Shown: one piece after another, positions 33,741 through 42,264 of the stretch | Position numbering within the stretch: the stretch's first letter is position 1 | Layout: every line of letters starts with the position of its first letter | DNA from: Mycolicibacterium sp. P9-22 | Lineage (GTDB): Bacteria; Actinomycetota; Actinomycetes; Mycobacteriales; Mycobacteriaceae | NCBI RefSeq assembly: GCF_008329585.1 | Contig: NZ_NPKP01000001.1 | Coordinates: 434,001 to 498,000, forward strand | Reading direction: 5' to 3' | DNA length: 64,000 nucleotides | Translations under genes and position numbers: made by a program | The notes under the pieces: model-generated | What the model saw: the letters and a program-made list of their open reading frames with translations, nothing else | The model's database searches: none | What the model was told of the DNA's origin: nothing

Positions 33741-34411
33741 GGCCCTACCTCCGCTTGGACGGTGACCCAGAGTTGATAGCCCAGCAGGGCCTGTGACTCC
33801 TGAATCCGGTGCACGCTCTGAGAATCGACGACGAAGCACACGTCGACGTCGGGGTTGTCGGCGAATGCGCCACCGTCATAGCCCGCGAATCCGATGGTGT
33901 AGAGGCCGCGGCGACGCGCTTCCCGCAAGGCGATCAGCAGATCGGCAGAGTTTCCACTGGTCGACATCGCCACCGCGATATCGACCGGGCCCGCCCTGGC
34001 GATCAGCTGCCGGGCGAACACCAGGTCGAACCCGACATCGTTGCCCAGCGCGGTGAGCACCGCTTGATCGGCGGCGAGTGACCAGGCCGGCAGCGGCCGG
34101 CCGGCGGCCGGTTGGGCGAACAAGGCGGCGATCGTCGCGGCATCCGTCGAACTGCCACCGTTGCCGAAGGTGAACATCCTGCCGCCGGCGGTGAATCGGC
34201 GTGCCAGCTCGGCGCCGGCTTTGTCGAGCAGCTCACGGCAGGCCTGCAAGCTCGACAGCCGAAGGGCCGCACTGTCGGCGGCTTTGGCCTGAGCCGATCT
34301 GCTGAGGTCGGCCAGCAGCGCGCCGGCGTCGGATTCGTGTGAATCGATGAACGGGTACAGGAAATTGGTCGCTTCGTCGAGCGGATCGACGTCGAAATCT
34401 TGCCGGCTCAT
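33737..34411 (-). CDS. SIS-domain protein, GmhA-like, in the hydrogenase operon
   Basis: A 224-residue sugar isomerase (SIS) domain protein resembling sedoheptulose-7-phosphate isomerase GmhA. The phosphate-binding loop is FGNGGSSTDAAT near residue 82 and the second is AMSTSGNSADLL near residue 148. GmhA normally serves heptose synthesis, which actinobacteria do not need for lipopolysaccharide. Lying between the SIS-HypC fusion (4-base gap) and hypE (4-base overlap), it is probably a hydrogenase-specific accessory or binds a sugar-phosphate or nucleotide. The real ligand is unknown. Confidence 0.82.
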   Translation of the reverse strand: MSRQDFDVDPLDEATNFLYPFIDSHESDAGALLADLSRSAQAKAADSAALRLSSLQACRELLDKAGAELARRFTAGGRMFTFGNGGSSTDAATIAALFAQPAAGRPLPAWSLAADQAVLTALGNDVGFDLVFARQLIARAGPVDIAVAMSTSGNSADLLIALREARRRGLYTIGFAGYDGGAFADNPDVDVCFVVDSQSVHRIQESQALLGYQLWVTVQAEVGP

Positions 34412-34415
34412 CGCG

Positions 34416-35132
34416 TCACTCCTCGGCCATCGTGCTGATCACCATTCCGGCGTGCACCAACACCAGGTCGCCTGCGGCCAGCGGTCCGACCAGCGTCGCC
34501 AGCACCGTTTCGGTGCCGTCGGCGGAGCGCACCGTTGCCGTTCCATCGGTGGTGGTGGCGATCACTTCGGCGAGGCGGCCCTCATCGCTACAGGTGATGC
34601 ACACCTCTTCTGTGCATTCTTCTTTCGAGACGGTCAGCAGCCCGGGGTGTTCGAAACACACATGGGTCAGTTCCCACAGCAGGTGGTACATCAGGACGAA
34701 CTCGCCCGTCGCGGGCAGCGTGGGATCCGGATCGTCGAGCCAGAGCACATGGTCGGCGGCACCTGGTGCGGGGCGGGCACCGTTGCCGATCCAGATGGTG
34801 GTGACACCCCAGGCCGGGGCGCGCCGCATGATGGCCGAGACCACGGGATCGTCCGCGGCCGCAACGGCGATCACCACATCGCCTCGCCGGGCCGACACCC
34901 GCACCTGCCCGACCAGGTCGGTGCCGGTCAGCGCGACCGCCGGGAGGGCCCGCTTCCCGACGATGACCGGGTGCACGAACTCCACCGCGATGTGCTGGGC
35001 GTGCGGCGGGAACGCCGGGGCGACGCACCACGCCGTGGCGGAGTCGCAGAACCGCCGCGCCAGCGCGAGCGATGCGCCGGCCAGATCGGCGGACAGCGGG
35101 GCCGATATCCCCTGCGGCGCCACGGCGGTCAT
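34416..35132 (-). CDS. SIS-like domain fused to a HypC/HupF domain
   Basis: A 238-residue two-domain protein. Residues 1-150 look GmhA/SIS-like (HAQHIAVEFVHPVIVGKRAL matches the GmhA helix, and RRGDVVIAVAAADDPVV the second loop). Residues 165-238 are a HypC/HupF-type OB fold with EVCITCSDEGRLAEVI and DLVLVHAGMVIST. The HypC part lacks the free N-terminal Met-Cys of ordinary HypC because it is internal; its cysteines are Cys-Ile-Thr-Cys. It overlaps hypC by 4 bases. It may carry or protect a maturation intermediate under oxygen, as HupF is thought to do in other systems. Confidence 0.75.
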   Translation of the reverse strand: MTAVAPQGISAPLSADLAGASLALARRFCDSATAWCVAPAFPPHAQHIAVEFVHPVIVGKRALPAVALTGTDLVGQVRVSARRGDVVIAVAAADDPVVSAIMRRAPAWGVTTIWIGNGARPAPGAADHVLWLDDPDPTLPATGEFVLMYHLLWELTHVCFEHPGLLTVSKEECTEEVCITCSDEGRLAEVIATTTDGTATVRSADGTETVLATLVGPLAAGDLVLVHAGMVISTMAEE

Positions 35133-35377
35133 GACACCTCCTGCTCGCCGAAGACCCCGTACTCGCGCATGGTGGCCAGGGTCAGTTGCGCCGACTGCTC
35201 ATCGATACGGGTCAGGGCGAATCCCGCGTGCAGGATCGTGTAGTCACCGATCGCCAGGTCGGGAAGATAGGCCAACGATGCGGTTTTCACCTCGTCGCCG
35301 AAGGCCACGTGGGCGAACCGCCCACCGGTGGGTGCATCCCAGATTTCGGTGATGCGACCGGGTATCCCTAAACACAT
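35129..35377 (-). CDS. hypC: Hydrogenase assembly chaperone HypC (copy 2)
   Basis: An 82-residue HypC starting MCLGIPGRITEIWDA, with Cys2 in place and the ILHAGFALTRIDEQSA helix. It overlaps hypF by 10 bases and the SIS-HypC fusion by 4 bases. Two stand-alone HypC proteins in one operon suggest separate tasks, for instance one pairing with HypD and one escorting the large-subunit precursor. Confidence 0.93.
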   Translation of the reverse strand: MCLGIPGRITEIWDAPTGGRFAHVAFGDEVKTASLAYLPDLAIGDYTILHAGFALTRIDEQSAQLTLATMREYGVFGEQEVS

Positions 35378-37758
35378 CGCGGTGTCCTTTCGCCGACTCG
35401 GTGGTGTGCAGTATCGGGCCCGGATTCGGCCAGCGCGGTCAGCACCGAAACCGCCGCCTGACCCAGTGCCAGTCCGCCGTCGTTGGGCGGCACTTTGCGG
35501 TGGATCAACACGCGAAATCCGGCCTCCTGCAATAGCTGCCGGCAGGATCGGAGCAGCAGCACATTCTGGAAGACCCCGCCGGTCAGACCCACCGTGCGGG
35601 TGGCTCCGGCGACCTGTTGGACGACTTCGGTGACGGCGACCGCGACGGCGTGGTGGAACCCGGATGCCAGCGCGGCGGTGTCGGCACCGCCGGAGACGGC
35701 CGACGCCAACGCCACGATCAGCGGCACGGGATCCAGCACGCCGTCCGGGCGCACGTCCACCCGCAGTGGCACCGGTCCCGGCACGGCGATGTCAGCGCAG
35801 GCCGAGGTGGCCAGCGATTCCAGCTCGATGGCCGCCTGACCTTCGTAGTCGATGTGCTGGCGTACCCCGAGCAGCGAGGCCACCGCATCGAACAGCCGGC
35901 CCATGCTGGTTGTCGGCACGCATCCGCGGCCGGTCGCGAACTGTGTTCGCAGCAACCGTAACTCGGCACTGGTGGCCGCAGCGACCGGCGCCATGTCCGA
36001 GTGCCACGGCAGGCGGGCCTCCCACAAGTGGGCCAGCCCCATCCGCCATGGGTTGCGTACTGCTGCGTCGCCGCCGGCCAACGGCACCGCGGCAAGGTGT
36101 CCGGCGCGGGTGAACCGATGCGAGTCATGGTCGAGGCGCAGAATCTCACCGCCCCAGACCGTGTCATCGCATCCGTAACCCGTGCCGTCGAACGCGACGC
36201 CGATGATCGGTTCGCCGAGCATGCCGTGTTCGGCAAGAAGTGATACCACATGCGCGTGATGGTGTTGCACCAGATCCAGCGGCCGCCCGCCGGTGTTGTG
36301 CTCGGCCCAGTTCCGGGTCACGTACCGCGGGTGCAGATCGGTGGCGATGCGGGCCGGCTCGCGACGGAGCTCGCTGAGCTGGCGCACCGACTGCGTAAAC
36401 GCTTTGAGCGTGGCCACACTGCCCATATCGCCGATATGGGCCGAGCAGAACGCGCGGCGTCCGTCGGTGAGGCAGAACGTGTTCTTCAGCTCGCCGCCGA
36501 CGGCCAGGACAGGGGGTCCATCCCGGCCCAGGTCGATGGGCAGCGGCGCATAGCCGCGGGAGCGTCGGATCGGCAGTTCGTGGCCGTCCACGACGCGGAC
36601 GACGGAGTCGTCGCACGGTATGTGGATGGGCCTGTCATGGTCGAGCACGGCATCGGCCAGCGCGGGTAAGCGGCGAGCGGCGTCCTCGGCGGTGCAGCAG
36701 ATGGGTTCATCGGAGCGATTGGCGCTGGTCAACACGATGGCATCGATCGTGTCAGCCCCGGAGTCCGGTGCCGGTGTCAACAGCAGGTGGTGGATCGGTG
36801 AATACGGCAGCATCAGCCCGATCAAGGGGCTTCCCGGGGCCACGCCGGCGGCGACCGGCGCAGTATCGCGGCGCCTCAGCAACACGATGGGCCGCGCGGA
36901 GCTGGAAAGAACCCGCACTTCCGCAGCGTCGATATGTGCGTACTGTCGCGCCACGTCGAGATCACGGACCATGAGTGCAAAGGGCTTGCCGCCCCGTGCC
37001 TTTCGTCGTCGCAGAGCGGTGACCGCCGCATCGTCGCCGGGTCGGCACGCGAGGTGGTAGCCGCCGATGCCCTTGACGGCAACGATGTGTCCAGCGGCCA
37101 GGCGCCGCCGGGTCGCGGCCAGCGCAGCATCGACACCGTCGACCCGCCCGCCCGGACCGGTGAACCACAGGGACGGTCCGCAGTCGGGGCAGGCGATGGG
37201 CTGGGCATGGAATCGGCGGTCTGCCGGGTCGTCGTACTCCTGCGCGCAACGCTCGCACATCGGAAAGCCGGCCATGGTGGTGGCGGGCCGGTCGTAGGGC
37301 AGGCCCCGGATGATCGTGAACCGCGGACCGCAGTCGGTGCACGTGATGAACGGGTGGTGATGGCGGCGGTCGGCGGGATCGAACATTTCGGCAACGCAGC
37401 GGTCACATATCGCGACATCCGGCGGGATGGCGGTGGGGACCGATGCCGATATACGGCTGGTGGCGATCTGGAAACCACTGTGCCACTGACTATCGGAGCG
37501 AATCTGTCGACTCGACACATCGTCGATCACCGCGAGTGGTGGTGTATCCAGACGCAGTCGCTTGCCGAATTCGGCGATGGAGGCAGCGGGGCCCTCGATA
37601 TCGATGAACACTGTCGCCGAGTCGTTGCCGACGACGCCGGCCAGGCCGAGTTCGGTGGCGATCCGATGTACGAACGGTCGGAAACCGACGCCCTGTACGA
37701 CGCCGGTCACGATGAATCGGTGCCGGACAGCCTCTGCGGGCGATCCCTGCCGCGGCAT
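35368..37758 (-). CDS. hypF: Carbamoyltransferase HypF
   Basis: A 796-residue multidomain enzyme that activates carbamoyl phosphate and transfers the carbamoyl group to HypE. In order it has an acylphosphatase domain (FIVTGVVQGVGFRPFVHR, residues 15-32), two zinc-finger pairs (CDRC...CTDCGPRF and CERC...CPDCGPSL, about 115-200), a YrdC-like domain (about 205-385) and a Kae1-like carbamoyltransferase domain with the metal motif HHHAHVVS near residue 490. The length matches the family. It is coupled to the NHL gene upstream (TGATG) and hypC downstream. Confidence 0.95.
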   Translation of the reverse strand: MPRQGSPAEAVRHRFIVTGVVQGVGFRPFVHRIATELGLAGVVGNDSATVFIDIEGPAASIAEFGKRLRLDTPPLAVIDDVSSRQIRSDSQWHSGFQIATSRISASVPTAIPPDVAICDRCVAEMFDPADRRHHHPFITCTDCGPRFTIIRGLPYDRPATTMAGFPMCERCAQEYDDPADRRFHAQPIACPDCGPSLWFTGPGGRVDGVDAALAATRRRLAAGHIVAVKGIGGYHLACRPGDDAAVTALRRRKARGGKPFALMVRDLDVARQYAHIDAAEVRVLSSSARPIVLLRRRDTAPVAAGVAPGSPLIGLMLPYSPIHHLLLTPAPDSGADTIDAIVLTSANRSDEPICCTAEDAARRLPALADAVLDHDRPIHIPCDDSVVRVVDGHELPIRRSRGYAPLPIDLGRDGPPVLAVGGELKNTFCLTDGRRAFCSAHIGDMGSVATLKAFTQSVRQLSELRREPARIATDLHPRYVTRNWAEHNTGGRPLDLVQHHHAHVVSLLAEHGMLGEPIIGVAFDGTGYGCDDTVWGGEILRLDHDSHRFTRAGHLAAVPLAGGDAAVRNPWRMGLAHLWEARLPWHSDMAPVAAATSAELRLLRTQFATGRGCVPTTSMGRLFDAVASLLGVRQHIDYEGQAAIELESLATSACADIAVPGPVPLRVDVRPDGVLDPVPLIVALASAVSGGADTAALASGFHHAVAVAVTEVVQQVAGATRTVGLTGGVFQNVLLLRSCRQLLQEAGFRVLIHRKVPPNDGGLALGQAAVSVLTALAESGPDTAHHRVGERTPRCV

Positions 37759-38951
37759 CAGTGCCGCCTCCAGATCATGATTCGGTTGTTGCCCGAATCG
37801 GCCACCGCCAGGCGGTCACCACGCAACCACACACCGTACGGCCAGCACAGGGAGTCGTGAGTCACGGCATCCCAGCGATTTTCGCCGTTGGCGGCGAACG
37901 AGGGTTGCGCAAGCACGTGATCGGCGGGGCGGCCGTCGGTCGGCAGTGCGTCCCATAACAGGATGCGGTTGTTGGCGGTGTCGGCGACCGCCAACCGCTG
38001 CGCCGGTGCGCCGGCGGTGTCGAGGCAAACCGAGTACGGGAAACGGAGCCGGTCGCCCTGCTGGGGGCCATACGGCCATTCTTGGGCCGTCGTGAAATCC
38101 GGCTGTCCCAGAACGAGATCGGCGGGCTGGTCGCCGGAGGGCAGCGGCGACCAGCCCAGGACCCGGTGATCACCGGCATCGGCGACCAACAGCAGCCGGT
38201 CGGTGCCGGTGAGACTGTGCGGCCAGCGGAAGCTGTGCGGGCCCACCTCTTCGCCGCGGTTCTCCTCACGGTGGTGAACATCGGCCTGTCCCAGCACGAT
38301 ATCGGCGGGTTGGCCGGGCTCGGGTATCCCGGCGCTCCAGCCGAGCACCCTGCGGTTGCCGGTGTCGGCGACCCAGAATGTCGATCCGACCATCGCAACG
38401 CCGAACGGCCAGTACAGTGTTGCCGCGCTGCACTCACGTCCGGCGTTGGGCTCCACGGACGACAGGTCCGGTTGGCCGAGCACCAGATCGGGTGGGGTGC
38501 CGTGCTCTTCGGGAAGTTCACGCCACACCAGGATGCGGTGGTGCCAGGCGTCGGCCACGATGAGCTGCCCACGGTGAATCAGCACTCCGGTGGGCAGATT
38601 CATCCCGTTCTCGGGGCCACGGCCGCCGGCGGCGCGTCCCTCCGACGTTGCATCGGGCTGGCCGAGCACCACATCGGCGGGCTGTCCGTCCCGGGTCGGG
38701 ACACCGTTCCAGATCAAGACCCGGTGATTGCCCGAATCGGCGGCGACCAGATGATCGTCGTCGAAGAACACGCAGCGCGGGGAGTACATCCAGGCCGGGG
38801 TGGGGCTGGCGGCCGGCAGCGTCAGCCCGCCCGTCGCAGGTGCCCCCAGCCACACCTCCGGAATCCAGCCGCCCGTCAGGTCGGGCCCGGCGGCACCTGC
38901 GGGGCGCGGTGTCGCCCGCGAGAGAGTGGTCCGTACCGTGAGGCTCGTCAT
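37758..38951 (-). CDS. NHL-repeat beta-propeller protein of the hydrogenase operon
   Basis: A 397-residue protein built from about six NHL-type blades. Each blade has a V-A-D-x-G/A-N-x-R-[IV]-L-x-W strand (for example [17 protein letters not shown]) and five blades are followed by a P-A/P-D-x-V-L-G/A-Q-P/A-D/S motif at intervals of about 55-60 residues. There is no signal peptide, so it is probably cytoplasmic and serves as a protein-binding platform. It overlaps the NifU-Rieske gene by 4 bases and hypF by 1 base. A scaffold role for hydrogenase assembly or electron transfer is likely but untested. Confidence 0.82.
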   Translation of the reverse strand: MTSLTVRTTLSRATPRPAGAAGPDLTGGWIPEVWLGAPATGGLTLPAASPTPAWMYSPRCVFFDDDHLVAADSGNHRVLIWNGVPTRDGQPADVVLGQPDATSEGRAAGGRGPENGMNLPTGVLIHRGQLIVADAWHHRILVWRELPEEHGTPPDLVLGQPDLSSVEPNAGRECSAATLYWPFGVAMVGSTFWVADTGNRRVLGWSAGIPEPGQPADIVLGQADVHHREENRGEEVGPHSFRWPHSLTGTDRLLLVADAGDHRVLGWSPLPSGDQPADLVLGQPDFTTAQEWPYGPQQGDRLRFPYSVCLDTAGAPAQRLAVADTANNRILLWDALPTDGRPADHVLAQPSFAANGENRWDAVTHDSLCWPYGVWLRGDRLAVADSGNNRIMIWRRH

Positions 38952-39859
38952 GGACCGACTCGGATCCAGATCTGACCGTTGTTCACCCGCAACGGCAGCT
39001 GCTCCAGCTGGGCTTCCGGCGCCGTGAGGCATTCGCCGGAACCGGCGTCGTAGCAGAAGCCGTGCCACGGGCAGGTCAGGGTGCCGTTCTCGGCGTCGAA
39101 CACCGCGTTGTCCAAGGGCAGCGCCTCATGCGCGCATTCGTTGACATAGCAGGACAATTGGCCGCTCTGGCTGACCAGTAGCACCGACACCTCCTGACCG
39201 GTGGGCGGTGTGGCCAACAGCTTGGCGACCAGACCGTTGTCGGGCATGTCGGCGACGGCGCCGGCCTGCGCCCAACCGTCCTCGGCGTGAACGGTCGAGA
39301 ACAGCGATTCCGGCGCGATCACCGTCTGCTCGGGCTCATTGGGGACGACCTCGATGCCGTTGATCGACGCGACGCCTTCGACCAGCGCTTTTTCCACCAG
39401 GTTGCGGAGTGTCACCGATGACATCGAACACCCGTTGCAGGCGCCCGTCAGGCGAACGAACGCGATGCCGTCGTCGATGCGCACCAGGGTGACATCACCA
39501 CCATGTCCCTGCAGCTGTGGCCGAACCTCTTGAAGTGCATTGGCGGCCTCGGTCATCGGATCCGGTCGCACGATCTGGTGCAGTGACAACAGCAGATGCA
39601 CCACCGGGTCGTCGACGAGGTCGAACAACACCGGCCGGGTGGCGTCGCCGGCTCGCAGGCTGCGCACGATGGTCACCAGACCGGCGCGGTGGATCGCCTC
39701 GACCGCCGCCTTGAGTTCCTCGGCAACGGTGCGCGCGGCCGGATCCAGTGCCTCCAGCGCCCTGACGGCGTCATCGACTCGGGTCGCCAGCTGTTCGAAG
39801 GTCGGTTCGGCGGTCACCGCCGGCGGTGCGGCGGTGACCTGCGGCACGGTGGTGGTCAT
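38948..39859 (-). CDS. hucE: NifU-like/Rieske fusion, HucE-like hydrogenase electron-transfer protein
   Basis: A 303-residue iron-sulfur protein. After a helical N-terminal region (residues 20-90) comes a NifU C-terminal domain (100-175) with the cluster motif Cys141-Asn-Gly-Cys144, then a Rieske domain (185-303) with Cys242-x-His244 and Cys263-x2-His266. This arrangement matches HucE, which has been proposed to pass electrons from the Huc hydrogenase of M. smegmatis to the respiratory chain. The NifU part may insert or hold a cluster. It overlaps the TPR gene and the NHL gene by 4 bases each. Confidence 0.82.
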   Translation of the reverse strand: MTTTVPQVTAAPPAVTAEPTFEQLATRVDDAVRALEALDPAARTVAEELKAAVEAIHRAGLVTIVRSLRAGDATRPVLFDLVDDPVVHLLLSLHQIVRPDPMTEAANALQEVRPQLQGHGGDVTLVRIDDGIAFVRLTGACNGCSMSSVTLRNLVEKALVEGVASINGIEVVPNEPEQTVIAPESLFSTVHAEDGWAQAGAVADMPDNGLVAKLLATPPTGQEVSVLLVSQSGQLSCYVNECAHEALPLDNAVFDAENGTLTCPWHGFCYDAGSGECLTAPEAQLEQLPLRVNNGQIWIRVGP

Positions 39860-41118
39860 CCCGGCACCTCCGAGTCGGTCCCGGAAAGCACGCTCTGGCG
39901 GGCGATCTCGTCGAGCACGCCGCGCACCGTGCGCACCGAGTCATTGTCGCCGAGGTCCTCGAACAGGAACCGGGCCTCGTAGAGTTTCGCCTTGGCCTCA
40001 TCGAAGACACCGAGATGGGCCAGCACATTGCCTTGGTTGGCCAGAACTCTGGCGCGCCCGAGGGGGTCGGTGTCGCGGTCGCGGGTCTGCAGAACGGACT
40101 CATAGATCTCGACCGCCTCGACCAGGTTCTCTTTCTGATGTCGCGAGGGCGTGTACACCAGCGAGTTGGCGAGGTTGAGCTGGACGCTGGACCATTCCTG
40201 AAGATGTGTTTCGCGGCTGTAGACCGTCAATGCCGCCCGCAAGGACTGTGCCGCCACCCCCAGCCGTAGCTGACCGGAGGCTTCCACCATGGGCATGGTC
40301 AGGTATGCGGTGGCCAGCCCGGAGTGCGCGGCGGCCCACATCATGGGCGCATCTTCACATTTGATGAGCTGAAGCGCCGCGTGATAGTGCGGAACGGCGG
40401 CCGGGAGCATTTCGGGGTGGTCATCCGCCTGTTCGTGCAGTGCGCCGGCCAGATAGAGGTGTACTTCGGCGCGCTCGACCCGCAAGTCGTCGGCATCGTC
40501 CAGATCGGCCAGTGCCCGTTGCAGCCGGGGGACGCAACTGGCATCGCCGATGTCCCGGCACACCGCGGCCGCCGCGCCGCGCAGCAGCCCGGTCAGCGGG
40601 GTGGACGCCGTGGTGCTCAGCTTAATGGCCTGGTCGAGCAATTCGATTGCCACAGCGGGTTTCTGCTCGCCCAGTGCGTGGCTTGCCTGGGCGGCCAACA
40701 CTGCCGCGGCCACTTCGCCATCGGCGTCGTCGGATCGCGGTGGGATGTCGGTGCGGCCGAGCACGAACTCCACCACGTCGACCAGAACCGCGAATTCGCC
40801 GAGTTCGGCGCGCAGTTGCCCGGCGTCGACGCTATCCGGGTCGAGCACGAAACGGTTGTAGAGGGTCACCGGGTCGGGGGTGTCGCCGGCGGCGGCCGCC
40901 AGCGATCGGACGGCCGCTTCGCGATCACCTGCCGCCGCCAGTTCGTGCGCCCGCAGGGCCGGGGGCCAGTGCTCGGGGAGCCGGCCCTGCAGCATCGCGG
41001 CGCGGGCCTGTTCGGTTTCGGCACCGGCCGGTATCAGCAGGTAGCCGAGCGGCAGCGGAAATGTGCCCAGCGGCTGTGGCCGCACCGCGAGTTGGGATTG
41101 CACCAGTGCGTCAACCAT
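39856..41118 (-). CDS. TPR-repeat protein of the hydrogenase operon
   Basis: About 420 residues, mostly alpha-helical with tetratricopeptide-like repeats. The clearest lie at 290-400 ([57 protein letters not shown]). There is no signal peptide. ATG 41118 is preferred because GAGGA lies 8 bases upstream; a GTG at 41139 is possible. It overlaps the small unknown gene and the NifU-Rieske gene. TPR proteins bind partner proteins, so it probably helps assemble or dock the hydrogenase; nothing more specific can be said. Confidence 0.75.
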   Translation of the reverse strand: MVDALVQSQLAVRPQPLGTFPLPLGYLLIPAGAETEQARAAMLQGRLPEHWPPALRAHELAAAGDREAAVRSLAAAAGDTPDPVTLYNRFVLDPDSVDAGQLRAELGEFAVLVDVVEFVLGRTDIPPRSDDADGEVAAAVLAAQASHALGEQKPAVAIELLDQAIKLSTTASTPLTGLLRGAAAAVCRDIGDASCVPRLQRALADLDDADDLRVERAEVHLYLAGALHEQADDHPEMLPAAVPHYHAALQLIKCEDAPMMWAAAHSGLATAYLTMPMVEASGQLRLGVAAQSLRAALTVYSRETHLQEWSSVQLNLANSLVYTPSRHQKENLVEAVEIYESVLQTRDRDTDPLGRARVLANQGNVLAHLGVFDEAKAKLYEARFLFEDLGDNDSVRTVRGVLDEIARQSVLSGTDSEVPG

Positions 41119-41413
41119 TGAGAGGTCCTCGGATGTCACGTTCGGCGGCCCGTTTGATCATGCGTGCCGAAAGCTCGGCGCGGGCCTGGGTGGGATGGGT
41201 GTCGATGCGTTTGCGCACGATGCCGTCGGCGAACACCACGATGATGTCGACGGCCCATCGGCCGCGTTCGGGTACGACGACGGTCTCGACGGCCAGTGCG
41301 TCGTCGGCGGAACTGTCCTGGCGCCGGCGTGTGCGTGGTGGCGTGGGTTTTCCGCCGTACTGGTCGCCCTCGTTGTCATCGGAGTGCGGCTGGGTATCGG
41401 ATCGGTCGGCCAT
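41111..41413 (-). CDS. Small uncharacterised hydrogenase-operon protein
   Basis: About 100 residues. The first 45 are polar and probably disordered (rich in Asp, Ser, Thr, Arg); the rest looks like a small folded unit with VDIIVVFADGIVRKRIDTHP and an amphipathic C-terminal helix (ARAELSARMIKRAAERD). I do not recognise a family. It begins 2 bases after the protease gene and overlaps the TPR gene, so it is an integral part of the operon. Confidence 0.65.
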   Translation of the reverse strand: MADRSDTQPHSDDNEGDQYGGKPTPPRTRRRQDSSADDALAVETVVVPERGRWAVDIIVVFADGIVRKRIDTHPTQARAELSARMIKRAAERDIRGPLNG

Positions 41414-41415
41414 GA

Positions 41416-42264
41416 TCAGCACTTCTGGTGCTCCAGCGGGATGCGCAGCGCGCCCTGCGCGTCGTCCCAGAATGCCCGACGGGTACCGGCGGGAATGCTG
41501 TCGTCGAGCAGTTCGCGCACCAGCAGGGCGCGGTCGCCGGCGGGGGTGCGCTGTTTGAGCAGCAGCCCGCCGCTACGCGGCCCGCGCAGCGGCAGCAACC
41601 AGAGTTGCTCGTCGCGCACCATTCCGGCCGCCACGTGTGACGGGAACCGGGCCGCGGACAGCTGTGCCCCCAGACGCAGGTAGCCGTCCTCGGTGAACTC
41701 GACGGTGGTTTCGTCGGGGTCGACCGGTCGCAACGGTGAAATGTATTCGGATTCGAGTATTTCGATCACCTGCTCCATGGCCGTGGTCACCGCCGGTGAC
41801 AGGTCGGCTCCGAACGACACATCGGCAGCCTCGATGAGGAAGACGGTGATGTCGGTGGGGCATGCGTCGCCCAGCGCCCAGCGTGCGAACGCGATGGCAT
41901 GGTCCCAACGGAACGAGTGCGTATGGAGGCCCTGCAGTGGTGGCAGCTCGGCGAGCTCGGCACCCGGGACGCGGTACGTGGTTCCGGCCGCGGCGCCGGT
42001 GGCCGATGCGTCGATGATGACCACCTTGCCCGCACCGCGCATCTGGAACGCGACATCCATTCCCGCGGTGCCGCCGTCGACGATCCGAAGTCCTTCGGGC
42101 ATACCGCGTTCCCACAGGTGACGGACCAGGATGGGGCCCACTCCGTCGTCGCCGCGCAACAGGTTTCCGCACCCGACGACCAGCACGTCGCATCCCGGTG
42201 GGTCGAGCAGTGGATCCGACTCACCGGGATGCGTGTCGTCCGGGGTTGTTGACGTGGGACTCAC
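41416..42264 (-). CDS. Hydrogenase maturation protease with a C-terminal extension
   Basis: About 282 residues from GTG 42264, which overlaps the hucL stop (GTGA). Residues 25-165 are a HyaD/HybD-type endopeptidase (peptidase M52) with the nickel-binding motif GCGNLLRGDDGVG (31-43), an IVDGGTAGMD strand and VVIIDASATG; it removes the C-terminal peptide of the large subunit after nickel insertion. These proteases are normally 150-180 residues; here a further 110-residue domain of unknown function follows (GYLRLGAQLSAARF, WLLPLRGPRSGG). It lies directly behind its presumed substrate gene. Confidence 0.85.
   Translation of the reverse strand: MSPTSTTPDDTHPGESDPLLDPPGCDVLVVGCGNLLRGDDGVGPILVRHLWERGMPEGLRIVDGGTAGMDVAFQMRGAGKVVIIDASATGAAAGTTYRVPGAELAELPPLQGLHTHSFRWDHAIAFARWALGDACPTDITVFLIEAADVSFGADLSPAVTTAMEQVIEILESEYISPLRPVDPDETTVEFTEDGYLRLGAQLSAARFPSHVAAGMVRDEQLWLLPLRGPRSGGLLLKQRTPAGDRALLVRELLDDSIPAGTRRAFWDDAQGALRIPLEHQKC

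Noticed and set aside
33737..34411. Reading the SIS gene as a heptose-synthesis gmhA
   Set aside because: No other heptose or GDP-heptose genes are present and it is translationally coupled to hypE, so a hydrogenase-linked role is more likely than cell-surface heptose synthesis.
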